A stretch of 41,250 bases of DNA, taken from IMG/VR virus record IMGVR_UViG_3300047319_000760, positions 1 through 41,250 of that record; one strand, given 5' to 3'. The notes beneath the pieces are model-generated. The model made no database searches. It was not told the DNA's origin and was given only the letters and a program-made list of their open reading frames with translations. This document shows positions 13,343-21,964 of this stretch, piece after piece. The DNA is from a virus. Made by a program: the position numbers and the translations under genes. Every line of letters starts with the position of its first letter. The first letter of the stretch is position 1.

Positions 13343-13545
13343 TGACCGACGCACCGCTCTCCTCGTGTTGCGAGCACCCGCTAGAGCCTCGCGGACTGAT
13401 CCGCACCTGCGCGCGCTGCGGCCAGGTCTATCGGCGCGACGGCAAGCCGGAGGGCCGCTGGACCTATCCCCGCTTCGACCACGACGGCCGCGTGCTCAAG
13501 CCGCTCAACACGCCTCGCCCCATCCCCATCGGAGATAGAACATGA
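13342..13545 (+). CDS. Small zinc-ribbon-like protein
   Basis: A 67-residue protein with C-C-x-H near residue 9 and CARC near residue 25, followed by YRRDGKPEGRW; this looks like a small zinc knuckle. The ATG at 13342 shares bases with the preceding stop (TGATG); a GTG three bases earlier is possible. It overlaps the next gene by ATGA. Confidence 0.68.
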   Translation: MTDAPLSSCCEHPLEPRGLIRTCARCGQVYRRDGKPEGRWTYPRFDHDGRVLKPLNTPRPIPIGDRT

Positions 13546-13757
13546 TCAGCGACGACTACCAGAACCTGGCCGATCGCATCGCCGGATACGCCAACCGCCT
13601 CGAACCCATCATGCCGAGCGTGGCCAAGCACATCGCGGCGAACCTGCTCGATCTGGCTGACCGCGTGCGCCACATGGAGGTCGTGCCGCTGAAGCTGGAC
13701 TCGCCCGAGGTCCGGCTGGGCTTCCACACGCTCCGGGAGCGCCACGATGCCGACTGA
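13542..13757 (+). CDS. Hypothetical helical protein
   Basis: A 71-residue protein, MISDDYQNLADRIAGYANRL onward, mainly helical, of unknown function. It overlaps both neighbours by a few bases, consistent with a tightly packed early operon running from about 12.6 to 15.76 kb. Confidence 0.7.
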   Translation: MISDDYQNLADRIAGYANRLEPIMPSVAKHIAANLLDLADRVRHMEVVPLKLDSPEVRLGFHTLRERHDAD

Positions 13758-14049
13758 CCAGCTACCACCCGCCGACGAGCTGTTCGACGTTCGGGATAAA
13801 ATTAAGCAGCTCACGTCGCGCGAACTGGAATTGAAAACGCTCATGATCGCCGACCCATCGGCACGCACTGGCAACAGCCATGCTGCAGAGATCAAGGAGG
13901 TCGAGACAACCCGGACAGACCTGAAAGAAATGCGCGCATGTCACGCCGACATTGTCGAGCAGTTCACGTTCCCGGTGAAGATCACCCGTGTCGAGCTGCG
14001 CGGTATTTCAGATGACGGCGAGCTTGTCTCCCTGCGTCGCAAAGCCTAG
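13747..14049 (+). CDS. Hypothetical coiled-coil protein
   Basis: A 100-residue protein with a coiled-coil-like first half (FDVRDKIKQLTSRELELKTL) and a beta-rich C terminus (FPVKITRVELRGISDDGELV). No domain is recognised. It lies directly upstream of the HNH nuclease gene and the ERF gene, so it may have belonged with ERF before the nuclease entered. Confidence 0.7.
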   Translation: MPTDQLPPADELFDVRDKIKQLTSRELELKTLMIADPSARTGNSHAAEIKEVETTRTDLKEMRACHADIVEQFTFPVKITRVELRGISDDGELVSLRRKA

Positions 14050-14060
14050 AGGACTATGTG

Positions 14061-14621
14061 ATGCCTGGTGCGCTAATAACCGCGCAGTGCGAGCACTGCG
14101 GAAAACCCTTCGAGAGGCCCGCATACAGGTTCAAACAGGGCCAGAGGCATTGCTCTCCCAAGTGTCATTATCGTGCAGCGACACAAACACCAGAGGAAAT
14201 CTTTAATAGATTTGTTCGCAAGGCGACAGACCAAGACGCCTGCTGGGGATGGACTGCGGCGGTTAATCAACGTGGCTATGGTCACATAACATACGTCGTA
14301 GATGGAATACTCAAGCGTGATACCGCTCACCGCTTTTCCTACAAGCTACACAAAGGCCCTATACCTGACGGAATGTTCGTGTGCCACACTTGTGACAACA
14401 CATCGTGCAGCAACCCTAATCACCTGTTCCTGGGAACTCCGGCCGACAATGCAGCGGATATGACAGCTAAGGGTAGGCATGCCACCAAACTCTCAGTCGA
14501 GGAGGTGATGGCAATCCGCGCGTCATCATCGCCTGGCCGTGCGCTCGCCAGGGCGTATGGCGTCTCTAAAACTCAAATCAGGCAAATCAAGCGCGGCTTA
14601 CAGTGGAGACACATCCTATGA
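14061..14621 (+). CDS. HNH homing-type endonuclease
   Basis: A 186-residue protein. An N-terminal zinc ribbon (CEHCGKPF, then CSPKC) is followed by the HNH core: YGHITYVVDG, AHRFSYKLHKGPIPDGMFVC, HTCDNTSCSNPNHLFLGTPA. The C terminus carries an HTH (GRALARAYGVSKTQIRQIKR). This is the plan of free-standing phage HNH homing enzymes. Codons are richer in A/T than those of its neighbours, a sign of independent entry. The stop overlaps the ERF start by ATGA. GTG at 14058 is an alternative start. Confidence 0.88.
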   Translation: MPGALITAQCEHCGKPFERPAYRFKQGQRHCSPKCHYRAATQTPEEIFNRFVRKATDQDACWGWTAAVNQRGYGHITYVVDGILKRDTAHRFSYKLHKGPIPDGMFVCHTCDNTSCSNPNHLFLGTPADNAADMTAKGRHATKLSVEEVMAIRASSSPGRALARAYGVSKTQIRQIKRGLQWRHIL

Positions 14622-15490
14622 ACGAGATCACCCCTGCCAACGGCGCCTTGATGTCGTTCATCGAGCGTGCTGCCAAGGACGACAGCTTCGACGTGGCCAA
14701 ATTTGGCGAACTGCTGCGGCTGCAACGCGATGTCGAGCATGACCATGCCAGGAAGATGTTCAATCAGGCGATGGCAGCAGCCCAATCCGAGATGCAATCC
14801 GTCGTGCGCGACGCCAAAAACAGCCACCTGAACAATAAGTACGCCAAGCTGGAGACGATCGACGCGGCCATGCGCCCCATATATACGCGCAATGGCTTTA
14901 GTGTCCGTTTTGGATCGGCTCCTGCTCCGCACGAGGGCTGGATGCGCATCACTTGCACCGTGGCGCATGAGGGGGGATACTTCGAGGAGAACTATCTCGA
15001 CAGCCCGGTGACCACCACAGGGTCGCAGGGCGGCCGGATGGCAATGACCCCCGTCCAGGCGATCGGCTCAACCGTCACCTATCTGCGCCGCTATCTGCTC
15101 TCTATGGTTATGAATGTGGTCTTAGCGGACGACGACGACGACGGCGAGGGCATGCGCTCTCAGCCAGCCGCCACGCCACGCTACCAGCGGAAGGTTGACC
15201 CAACGCCCTACGACGCCGAGCCGGCCGAGAGGCCGCGGCGGACCGACGAGCAGTGGGAGGTGTGGGTCGCCAAGCTGCAGGCAGCGTGCGCCGTGCTGAA
15301 GCACCGCCAGGAGGTGGTGGAGATTGGCAACAAGCCATCGGTGAGGGACGCTATCAGGGATGCGCCAGATCGGTTCAAGCGCGATATCAGCGCTATCCTG
15401 GCCGAGGCCTTTGAACGCTTCCCAGCGGAGCCCGGTGACGACCTGGACGAGGTCGTGATCGCTGGGGAGGAGAAGGTCGGCGCAGGATGA
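14618..15490 (+). CDS. erf: ERF-family single-strand annealing protein
   Basis: A 290-residue protein of the ERF superfamily. Typical features are AKLETIDAAMRPIYTRNGFS, the strand SVRFGSAPA, and the segment GSTVTYLRRYLLSMVMNVVL followed by a run of five Asp (DDDDD) near residue 175. Such proteins anneal complementary strands and can circularise terminally redundant genomes. The C-terminal third is a species-specific tail. It is coupled to the HNH gene upstream and overlaps the next gene. It probably works with the VRR-NUC nuclease. Confidence 0.88.
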   Translation: MNEITPANGALMSFIERAAKDDSFDVAKFGELLRLQRDVEHDHARKMFNQAMAAAQSEMQSVVRDAKNSHLNNKYAKLETIDAAMRPIYTRNGFSVRFGSAPAPHEGWMRITCTVAHEGGYFEENYLDSPVTTTGSQGGRMAMTPVQAIGSTVTYLRRYLLSMVMNVVLADDDDDGEGMRSQPAATPRYQRKVDPTPYDAEPAERPRRTDEQWEVWVAKLQAACAVLKHRQEVVEIGNKPSVRDAIRDAPDRFKRDISAILAEAFERFPAEPGDDLDEVVIAGEEKVGAG

Positions 15491-15762
15491 CCTCAACCAC
15501 GCTGCCATCGCCGGGAGAGTGGCTCCGCGAGCAAGTTCCGGACGCATGGCATCCTGCTGCGGAAGACCATAATGATCGGGCGATTGAACGCGATAACCGC
15601 CAACCGTGGCCGCATGTGACCGACCACCAATTCCTCGAAGCGGTGGAAGGCTACCTTCGCTGTCTGGAGCCTGAGCAAGAGGCGCGTCTGTCCCAGGACC
15701 AACTGCGTCGGCTGATAGCAATCGCGCGGCGCTGGACTAATCCTGCCAAGGCTGGAGAGTAG
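15487..15762 (+). CDS. Hypothetical protein
   Basis: A 91-residue acidic protein, MTSTTLPSPGEWLREQVPDA onward, with a helical end (LSQDQLRRLIAIARRW). It overlaps the ERF gene by four bases and closes the operon. A GC-rich inverted repeat (TTCGGGCGG and CCGCCCTGAA, 15769-15810) follows without a T tract. Function unknown; position suggests a recombination accessory. Confidence 0.65.
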   Translation: MTSTTLPSPGEWLREQVPDAWHPAAEDHNDRAIERDNRQPWPHVTDHQFLEAVEGYLRCLEPEQEARLSQDQLRRLIAIARRWTNPAKAGE

Positions 15763-15871
15763 TCATACAATTCGGGCGGAAGCAGCCCTCGGAAGCCGCT
15801 CCCGCCCTGAACGCCGCGCCGACTTGCCCAACCGGCGCAGCGTCTCTCACCGGGCGTATGAGGACCACCCT

Positions 15872-15997
15872 ATGCGTATATACATTGCTCTCGCGTTACT
15901 TGCCACGATGCTCGCTGGCGGCATCGCCTTCGAGGCGCATGCCTATACCTGCACCACGAGTTGCTTCGGCAACACCTGTACGACGACCTGCTTCTAA
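15872..15997 (+). CDS. 41-residue secreted Cys-rich microprotein
   Basis: A small frame with a signal-peptide-like N terminus (MRIYIALALLATMLAGGIAF) and a mature end of about 18 residues containing four Cys: YTCTTSCFGNTCTTTCF. The spacing C-x3-C-x4-C-x3-C suggests two disulphides or a metal site. The ATG at 15872 has GAGGA seven bases upstream. The gene is too short for routine calling. A toxin-like, signalling or envelope-modifying role is speculation. Confidence 0.65.
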   Translation: MRIYIALALLATMLAGGIAFEAHAYTCTTSCFGNTCTTTCF

Positions 15998-16004
15998 CTG
16001 GAGG

Positions 16005-16025
16005 GGCGGCGTTGATAGCGCCGCC
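16005..16025 (+). promoter_or_regulatory. GC-rich hairpin between two small genes
   Basis: GGCGGCG and CGCCGCC form a 7-bp stem around TTGATAG, just after the microprotein stop and nine bases before the next ATG. It has no T tract and instead overlaps the only purine-rich ribosome-site candidate, so it may limit translation of the membrane protein. Confidence 0.45.
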
Positions 16026-16033
16026 TCATCCAC

Positions 16034-16255
16034 ATGATAGAACTCCTCCTAGTCCTCATCATCGCCACAGCGGCCGTTCTGGGCTGGTTCGCCGGCAGCG
16101 TGTTTGTCTGCGTATTCCTCTCTCTGCCGGTTGCGTTCCTTTTCCTGATAGCTGCTACGAATCATGGCAACGGCGCATGGTTGCCAATCCTGCTCGTAGC
16201 GCTGATCGTTATCTGGATGCCGCTTGTGCTACGGCGATTGACCCGCCGTTACTGA
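16034..16255 (+). CDS. Small multi-TM membrane protein
   Basis: A 73-residue protein with two or three hydrophobic segments (IELLLVLIIATAAVLGWFAG, VCVFLSLPVAFLFLIA, LPILLVALIVIWMPLVL) and a basic end RRLTRRY. This is a holin-like topology. It overlaps the 3' end of the leftward virion block, that is, it lies beside the last virion genes, where lysis genes often sit. The holin role is only a suggestion. Confidence 0.62.
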   Translation: MIELLLVLIIATAAVLGWFAGSVFVCVFLSLPVAFLFLIAATNHGNGAWLPILLVALIVIWMPLVLRRLTRRY

Positions 16256-17850
16256 CCGGGAGCCGGTGGCGGTACGCCCTGACTGATCGCCTGTGATACC
16301 TTATCGAGAGTGACTTTTCTGAGGGCCGCCCGCAGTTGGGCCGCCCATGGTTCTGTCACGCTGCCGCCGATATTCCCACCGACAAAGGCGCCGCCTGGGC
16401 CAAACATGGAGCCCCCGATCGCGCCACCTACAGCCTGCCCTGCTGGCTTTATCATTTGAATGCCGACGTTTGTCAGCGGGCCGATCTGGCCGCTCTTAAG
16501 AGACTGCTCAAACGCGGCACGCTCGGCATCCGACCAATTGCGTGTCTGGTTGCCCCGCAGCATGGTATTGCCACGGCTGGTCAGGTAGGTGGCCTGCTTG
16601 TCGTCTGGTAGCAGGCTGGCGTCATATTTTAGGTCTTCAATCTGCCGCTGCTTGATGTATTGCGTATAGGCTTGCCGCGCCGGCTCCAGAGCGGCCAGCG
16701 CCTTGGGATCGCCCGTCGTGTCATTTGGACCTAGCGACTGGGTCTTCTCCCGGATCTTGCCTTGAGCATCCTCGATCTGGCTGGCGAGGGTGTAATCCTT
16801 GGAGTTGAGTGCTTTTTGCCGTTCTGCGGTCAGGCGACGATCTAGCGACATCGCCGCATCGAACGACATCGGCTGGTCCAGCAGCGGTGTATACTCTTTA
16901 CCGAGTTGCACCAGCGGTGTGTTGCCGACAGCGATAGCCTTGTGCGGGTCGGTTTCCACCTGATCGGTCAGTGTGCGCAGGATGCCATTCGAGGCATTAG
17001 GGTTGATCATCGCGCCCTGCGCTGTCTGTTTGTCGGCGGAGCTATAGAAGCCCTGCGAGCGCGCCAGCATTTCGTCGGCTGTCATCGTAGGAGCAATACC
17101 TGGCGGCACAGTGGGCGCTGGCGAGATATTCAGCAAGCCGCCGCTGGATGGTCCAGGTTGGGGCGATGGTGGAGGCTGCGCGGCGGGAGCAAACGGCGTC
17201 GGCGGCTGCGGCATATTGGTGGTGTCCGCATTGCGACGCAGCAGGGTGTTGATCGCGGCGGTCACCGGGTCCGGTGGGATAGCCGCGCGCTGAGCTTTCC
17301 ACACATCGGATAGCGACGGGGTTGGGGTGCTCAGTTCCCTTATCGCTGCCATGTCCGCCTTGGGCGGCAACAGCGGCACGCCATGCAAGGCCGGCGATAC
17401 AGGCGCCTCGGTGGCCTCCAGGTTAATATCGCGTTGCAACGATTGCGGCACGCCCCACGATTTGAGCGCCTCATTACCGAGCGTCATCACGCTGTTGCCG
17501 ATGCCAGCCACCCCACCCAACGCTGTGCCGGCAGTATCGCCCACCAGATTGACGGCAGGCCCCCACCAGGTTCCGGCCATGCTTTTCTGAAACTCTGGAG
17601 TAAGGACCGATCGTTCACCAGGCCGCGTCACGCTCTCAGGAACGCTGCGGTAGCCTTCACCGAAGGCACCACGAATGGCTGGCACATCAACGCCGCTGTC
17701 TCGCACCACGCCGTTGGATGTGAATGACGGCAATTGATCATGAGACGTCTCTAGTATGCCCTTTGGCGGAGGTGCGGGCGGCTGGTCGCTAGACGATGAC
17801 CCGCCAGGGCCACCCGGCGCTACCATCGCAGCCCCCCAGGTATCGTCCAT
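16249..17850 (-). CDS. Putative internal virion protein
   Basis: A 533-residue protein at the end of the virion block. It begins MDDTWGAAM, sharing the DTW motif with the two genes before it. The N-terminal half is Pro/Gly/Ser-rich with a hydrophobic stretch (GDTAGTALGGVAGIGNSVMT); the middle is Gln/Ala-rich and helical; a Gly-rich hydrophobic run (GQAVGGAIGGSMFGPGGAFV) lies near the C terminus. This resembles podovirus ejection proteins, but no domain is recognised. It overlaps the transglycosylase gene by ATGA. Confidence 0.68.
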   Translation of the reverse strand: MDDTWGAAMVAPGGPGGSSSSDQPPAPPPKGILETSHDQLPSFTSNGVVRDSGVDVPAIRGAFGEGYRSVPESVTRPGERSVLTPEFQKSMAGTWWGPAVNLVGDTAGTALGGVAGIGNSVMTLGNEALKSWGVPQSLQRDINLEATEAPVSPALHGVPLLPPKADMAAIRELSTPTPSLSDVWKAQRAAIPPDPVTAAINTLLRRNADTTNMPQPPTPFAPAAQPPPSPQPGPSSGGLLNISPAPTVPPGIAPTMTADEMLARSQGFYSSADKQTAQGAMINPNASNGILRTLTDQVETDPHKAIAVGNTPLVQLGKEYTPLLDQPMSFDAAMSLDRRLTAERQKALNSKDYTLASQIEDAQGKIREKTQSLGPNDTTGDPKALAALEPARQAYTQYIKQRQIEDLKYDASLLPDDKQATYLTSRGNTMLRGNQTRNWSDAERAAFEQSLKSGQIGPLTNVGIQMIKPAGQAVGGAIGGSMFGPGGAFVGGNIGGSVTEPWAAQLRAALRKVTLDKVSQAISQGVPPPAPGQ

Positions 17851-20159
17851 CAGCGTGGCACCGTGGCTGGCCGCAGCACCGCTGGCGGCTGGGTTGATGG
17901 TGGTGTCTGGCCTGGTGTTTTCATTACCATTATGGCGCCGTTGTCGAGGTGGAAAAGTGTGCCCGGCCGGATGTCGTGCTCTTGTGCATATTTATCCCAC
18001 ACCGGCTTCCATGCTGGGTCACCCCAGTGGGCGCTGATATCTGCCGGCACGCTCGGCACAAATGGTTTTTGCTTTGCGTTCGCCCGATCGAAGGCATCGG
18101 CATAATTCACGTTCGGTCGGCTCATCTCCTTAAGTATGTCCGAGGAGAACGCCTGCTTTGCCTTATGGGCCTGTTCCAGGTAGCTGATCGCTGCAGTGCG
18201 GGTATCCTTGTCCATCCATTCGGTTGGCCCCATACGTTCGATGAACGTCAGGTCGCGGTCGGACAACGAACCCATCGCCATGCCCTGGCGTAGCGTCTTC
18301 ACCAGATTGGCTATGCCGCCCTGCAGCAACTGCACGCCGGCAGTCTCCTCCAACGGCATACCCGCCTGTCCCAGCTTCACAGCGATTGACTGATCGGTGC
18401 CTGGCCATTTCGTGGTTTGCAACCAGCCCGGCCGTCCAACGCTATCGGAGATCGCGCGAAAGCCTTGTAGCTGAGAGACAATATCACGGGACTGAGCCAA
18501 CTCTGTCTGTGCCGACTTCAGTCCTGCCTCATTGGCGGCATTCATCGGCGCCTCTCGGTTGGTAAGGCGCGTCTGTTCGGCCTGGATGTTGGCCAGCTTG
18601 ATCGCCTGCTCGCCCTCCTGTGTCTTCAGCGCGACGGCTGCCGCACGATCCGCAGCGGCTTTCTCATCCCCCTGCTGGCGCGTTCTTTCCGCGTCATAAA
18701 GCTGTCGCTGGGTGTCCAGCGCCTTGGCCCGCGCCGCCGCTAGCAGCTCGGCCGACTTGGCAGTGGCAGCCCCCTGCGCATCGGTAACAGCCTTGGCTGC
18801 CGTGTTGTAGTCGGACAGCGACTTGTTCGGGTCGCCGCCGCGTCCGGCGCGCGCCAGCGAAAGCTGCTGCGCTGCGGTCGCCTCGGCTGCCTCAAGTTTA
18901 GCCAGGTTCGGTGGCGTGACCGTATAGTCAGCCGCGTTGATGGCGATCGGATGCTGCGCCTGGAATTGCTCGAACGTCTGCTGGCCGGCGGGCGGTGGTG
19001 TTGTGGCGTCCGCTGTCGTCGTGGGCGCCGCTGGCGGCGTCTGGCCTGGTGCTGGAGGAGTTGCGGCGGGCGCCGCCGTAGAGCCGCTGGGAGGCCCTGG
19101 AACGGCCCCTGTGGTGGCCACCTTGTAGGGCGCAACCGGCGGCATATACCGCGTGACGTTGGCGACGTAGTTCGGATCGCCGCCGCCGTTGTAAGCCTGC
19201 AGCGCTTTCGCTTGCCCTTCCGGAGTTGAGAGATCGGCGCCTGCGGATTTGGCCCGAGCCGCCAAGTAATCCGCCCCGAAGTTAATGTTGGTGCCAGGGT
19301 CGCGCAGGATGTCGGGATTGCGCACGCCGGTCAGCCCGAAGCCGGGATCAGTCGCGGTCTTCGGATGGATCTGCATGATGCCGACTTCGCCGGCGCCGCC
19401 GGTCGCACCGGGATTGAACCCGCTTTCCTGCCGGGCCTGGGCGATGAGCAGATCCACCGGCACCCCGGTGCGCTTCGACGCTGCCTCGAACAGCGGCATG
19501 TATTCAGGCGGCACCGGCACATTACCGGCCGGCCCGCCCTTGCCGTAGGCGGTCAGCGGTCCAGCGACGCCACCCCCGCCTGGCTTCCCAGCGCCGCCCG
19601 CAGTTCCTGGCACGGCAGGGGTGCTTGCGAGCAGTGGGTTGGGGAGGTTCGCGCCAGCCTGCATCTGCAGCAGCGGCAGTGCCTGTTTGATCCGTTCCAG
19701 CTGCAGCTTCTGCTGCTCCATCTGCCAGTTCTGCTGCGCGCCGAGATAGCCGGCCACCCGCTGCTCCGACCCCGCCTCGCTCTGCTCGGCCCCCTGGAAG
19801 CCTTGCGCGAGACCGCCGAACATCGGCTTACCGGGGTAGTAGCCCGAGCCCGCCATCAGCGATGTGCCGAAGTCGCCGAGCGCGCGAATGCCGGCGCGCT
19901 CCCGCTGTGCGGGTGAGAGCACGTCGGTCACCGTGCCGCCGGCGAGCGCTGTGCCGATCTTGCCGAGCAGCCCAACGAGGCCGCCTTGGGCTGGTGTGGT
20001 GTCTTGCTGCACCGTCGGTAGCGGCGCATCGAGCAACGCCAGTTGCCGTCTGATGTAGTCCGCCATCGGGTCGGTGGCGGGTGGTGCGGCGCTCGGAGGA
20101 GGCGCTGCGGCTGGCGGTGCGACCGTCTGCGCCAGATCCCAGGTGTCCTCGGCTGCCAT
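17850..20159 (-). CDS. Virion lytic transglycosylase / internal ejection protein
   Basis: A 769-residue protein with an SLT-type lysozyme-like domain at about residues 217-335: LFEAASKRTGVPVDLLIAQA, RQESGFNP with catalytic Glu245, GIMQIHP, and LQAYNGGGDP. The N terminus has MAAEDTWDL, an Ala/Pro linker and a helical region; the C-terminal 400 residues are helical. It would cut the peptidoglycan during DNA entry, like T7 gp16. It is the only cell-wall hydrolase I recognise in the genome, so it might also contribute to lysis. Confidence 0.87.
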   Translation of the reverse strand: MAAEDTWDLAQTVAPPAAAPPPSAAPPATDPMADYIRRQLALLDAPLPTVQQDTTPAQGGLVGLLGKIGTALAGGTVTDVLSPAQRERAGIRALGDFGTSLMAGSGYYPGKPMFGGLAQGFQGAEQSEAGSEQRVAGYLGAQQNWQMEQQKLQLERIKQALPLLQMQAGANLPNPLLASTPAVPGTAGGAGKPGGGGVAGPLTAYGKGGPAGNVPVPPEYMPLFEAASKRTGVPVDLLIAQARQESGFNPGATGGAGEVGIMQIHPKTATDPGFGLTGVRNPDILRDPGTNINFGADYLAARAKSAGADLSTPEGQAKALQAYNGGGDPNYVANVTRYMPPVAPYKVATTGAVPGPPSGSTAAPAATPPAPGQTPPAAPTTTADATTPPPAGQQTFEQFQAQHPIAINAADYTVTPPNLAKLEAAEATAAQQLSLARAGRGGDPNKSLSDYNTAAKAVTDAQGAATAKSAELLAAARAKALDTQRQLYDAERTRQQGDEKAAADRAAAVALKTQEGEQAIKLANIQAEQTRLTNREAPMNAANEAGLKSAQTELAQSRDIVSQLQGFRAISDSVGRPGWLQTTKWPGTDQSIAVKLGQAGMPLEETAGVQLLQGGIANLVKTLRQGMAMGSLSDRDLTFIERMGPTEWMDKDTRTAAISYLEQAHKAKQAFSSDILKEMSRPNVNYADAFDRANAKQKPFVPSVPADISAHWGDPAWKPVWDKYAQEHDIRPGTLFHLDNGAIMVMKTPGQTPPSTQPPAVLRPATVPR

Positions 20160-20168
20160 GTGCGCCCC

Positions 20169-20615
20169 CTATAGACCGAGCAAGCCGGATGTCCGACCAC
20201 CACCCTGGAGATTGACCGGGCGTGCGGTGGCCGGGTTGGAGGCCGCCCGCAGTTCCTGCACACGCTGCATCAGCATCTGGACGAGGGCGTTCATCGCGGC
20301 CGGGTTGCCGCTGTAGGCGCCGCTGGCAGCTTGGCCCGCGGCCGCCTGCGCGCCTGGCGGTAGGTTGGACACGGCCGGCTTCTGCGGGCCTTGCGCGGAT
20401 GCGTCGCTGACAGCCTTCAGGCCCTGGGCGAGTTTTGAATAGTCAATGCCGCCCGAACCCGGCGTGTCGAACGACTGATTGCCTCCCGCGATAAATCCCC
20501 CCTGCCCCACAGGGATCTGCTCGTTGTTCCACTGGCCGAGCGTGTCACCGAGCGAGGTAAAGCCGCCACCTCCGCCGCCATCGCCAAGTGCCGAGAGATC
20601 CCATGTGTCACCCAT
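20169..20615 (-). CDS. Small virion-associated protein with DTW N terminus
   Basis: A 148-residue Gly/Ala/Gln-rich protein beginning MGDTWDLSALGDGG. The N-terminal DTWDL is shared with the transglycosylase at 17850 and as DTW with the gene at 16249. A helical segment (MNALVQMLMQRVQELRA) lies near the C terminus. It probably belongs to the internal virion set; no family recognised. Confidence 0.65.
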   Translation of the reverse strand: MGDTWDLSALGDGGGGGGFTSLGDTLGQWNNEQIPVGQGGFIAGGNQSFDTPGSGGIDYSKLAQGLKAVSDASAQGPQKPAVSNLPPGAQAAAGQAASGAYSGNPAAMNALVQMLMQRVQELRAASNPATARPVNLQGGGRTSGLLGL

Positions 20616-20617
20616 CG

Positions 20618-21955
20618 CTAAATCCCCGCTGCCGCGCCGCCGATCGACGCGACCTTGCTGATCAAGCCGAGGTACGACCCGATCTGATCGACCGTGCTCG
20701 GCGTCGTGGTGCCCGTCGTGGTGCCGGTGGTGGTGCCGGTTCCGGTGGTGCTGCCCGAGGTGCCGTAGGGCACGCCGCTGACCGCGGACAGCAGCAGATC
20801 GAGGTTCTGGATCGGTTGCTGTTGTGACCCGTAATACTGCCCCATCTGGGCATTCAGCCCGGCCTGCTGCTGCGACTGCTGCAGGCCGCCGATGCCGAGC
20901 AGGTTCTGCAGGTACTGCTGCGGCAGCCCGCTGCCGGTCTGCAATGCGTTGGCGATGTCGGCCTGGTTGTAGCCAGCCATCTGGCCGCCGGCCGCGAGGT
21001 TGCCCCGTGCGAGCGTGTCGGCGCCCTGGCCGAGCAGCGACGCGAAGTTGCTGCCGCCGGTCGCCTGCATCTGCGCGAGGTTGCTGCCCGCATTGCCGGC
21101 CATCTGCGCCAGCGTGCTCGCGGCGCCATACCGGTCCTGCTGCAGGTTGTTGCCGAGCGTGCCGGCGACGCCGAGTGCCTGGCCGTAGCCAGTGTTGAGG
21201 AGGTTCCCCAGGATGTTGCTTTCCCCGAGCGCGGCCTGCGACTGCGCCACGCCTTCCTGCACGCCCTGGCGCGAGCCGCCGAAAGCGCCGGCCTGATTGG
21301 CGTTGGCACCCACCTGCTGGAGGTTCTGCTGTAGCGCCTGCTTGCCGAGCGCCATCGTCGGATCGATCACCGCCTGGGTGTATGGGCTCATCATCGACTG
21401 CGCGTTCTGGGCGATCTCCTGCGCGGTGACCGGGCCGCCACCCCAGGCACCAAGCAGCCCCTGGGCATTACTGAGACCGCCCTGCATCGACTGCTGAGCG
21501 TTCGCGAGCCCGGTGTTGATAGACGCCTGGCCCTGTGACAGCCCGGTGCCGATCGCGCCCTGCGCGCCTTGCTGGCCTTGCTGTAGATACGACTGGTTCT
21601 GCGGCAGATAGTTGGCGAGGGCATTATAGATGCCGCCGGTCGTGCCGCCGATCTGCGACGCCATCGCGGTCGGATCGTTGTTAATGCCGTAGTCCCAGCC
21701 CTGCTGCGTGCCGGGCGACACATTGGCGACTTGCTGGCCTGGATACGGATTGAACAGGTTGGGATCTTGCGACAGCGTCTGCGCGGTGCCGACGGCCTGT
21801 TGCGCGGCGCCCGTTAGCCATGGCGGTAGCTGGGTCTGTGATGTGCCGGACGTGTTGGAGGTGTTGTCGGTGGCGGTCTGTTGGCTGCCGCCCTTGTTCT
21901 TGTAGACGCCCCCAAACGCTAGGTGGTCCGGTTGGCCGCCCTCGGTGAACCTCAT
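20618..21955 (-). CDS. Gln/Ala/Gly-rich virion protein (putative ejection protein)
   Basis: A 445-residue low-complexity protein. After an LPPWLTGAAQQAVGTAQ segment it is a long series of degenerate Gln/Ala/Gly helical repeats (QASINTGLANAQQSMQGGLS, then similar units to about residue 370). A Thr/Gly run (GTGTTTGTTTGTTT) near the end precedes a short hydrophobic C terminus. Similar proteins occur beside transglycosylases in podoviruses of proteobacteria and may be internal or ejected proteins. The repeated helices would suit a tube or bundle. Confidence 0.68.
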   Translation of the reverse strand: MRFTEGGQPDHLAFGGVYKNKGGSQQTATDNTSNTSGTSQTQLPPWLTGAAQQAVGTAQTLSQDPNLFNPYPGQQVANVSPGTQQGWDYGINNDPTAMASQIGGTTGGIYNALANYLPQNQSYLQQGQQGAQGAIGTGLSQGQASINTGLANAQQSMQGGLSNAQGLLGAWGGGPVTAQEIAQNAQSMMSPYTQAVIDPTMALGKQALQQNLQQVGANANQAGAFGGSRQGVQEGVAQSQAALGESNILGNLLNTGYGQALGVAGTLGNNLQQDRYGAASTLAQMAGNAGSNLAQMQATGGSNFASLLGQGADTLARGNLAAGGQMAGYNQADIANALQTGSGLPQQYLQNLLGIGGLQQSQQQAGLNAQMGQYYGSQQQPIQNLDLLLSAVSGVPYGTSGSTTGTGTTTGTTTGTTTPSTVDQIGSYLGLISKVASIGGAAAGI

Positions 21956-21964
21956 GGCCGGCTC

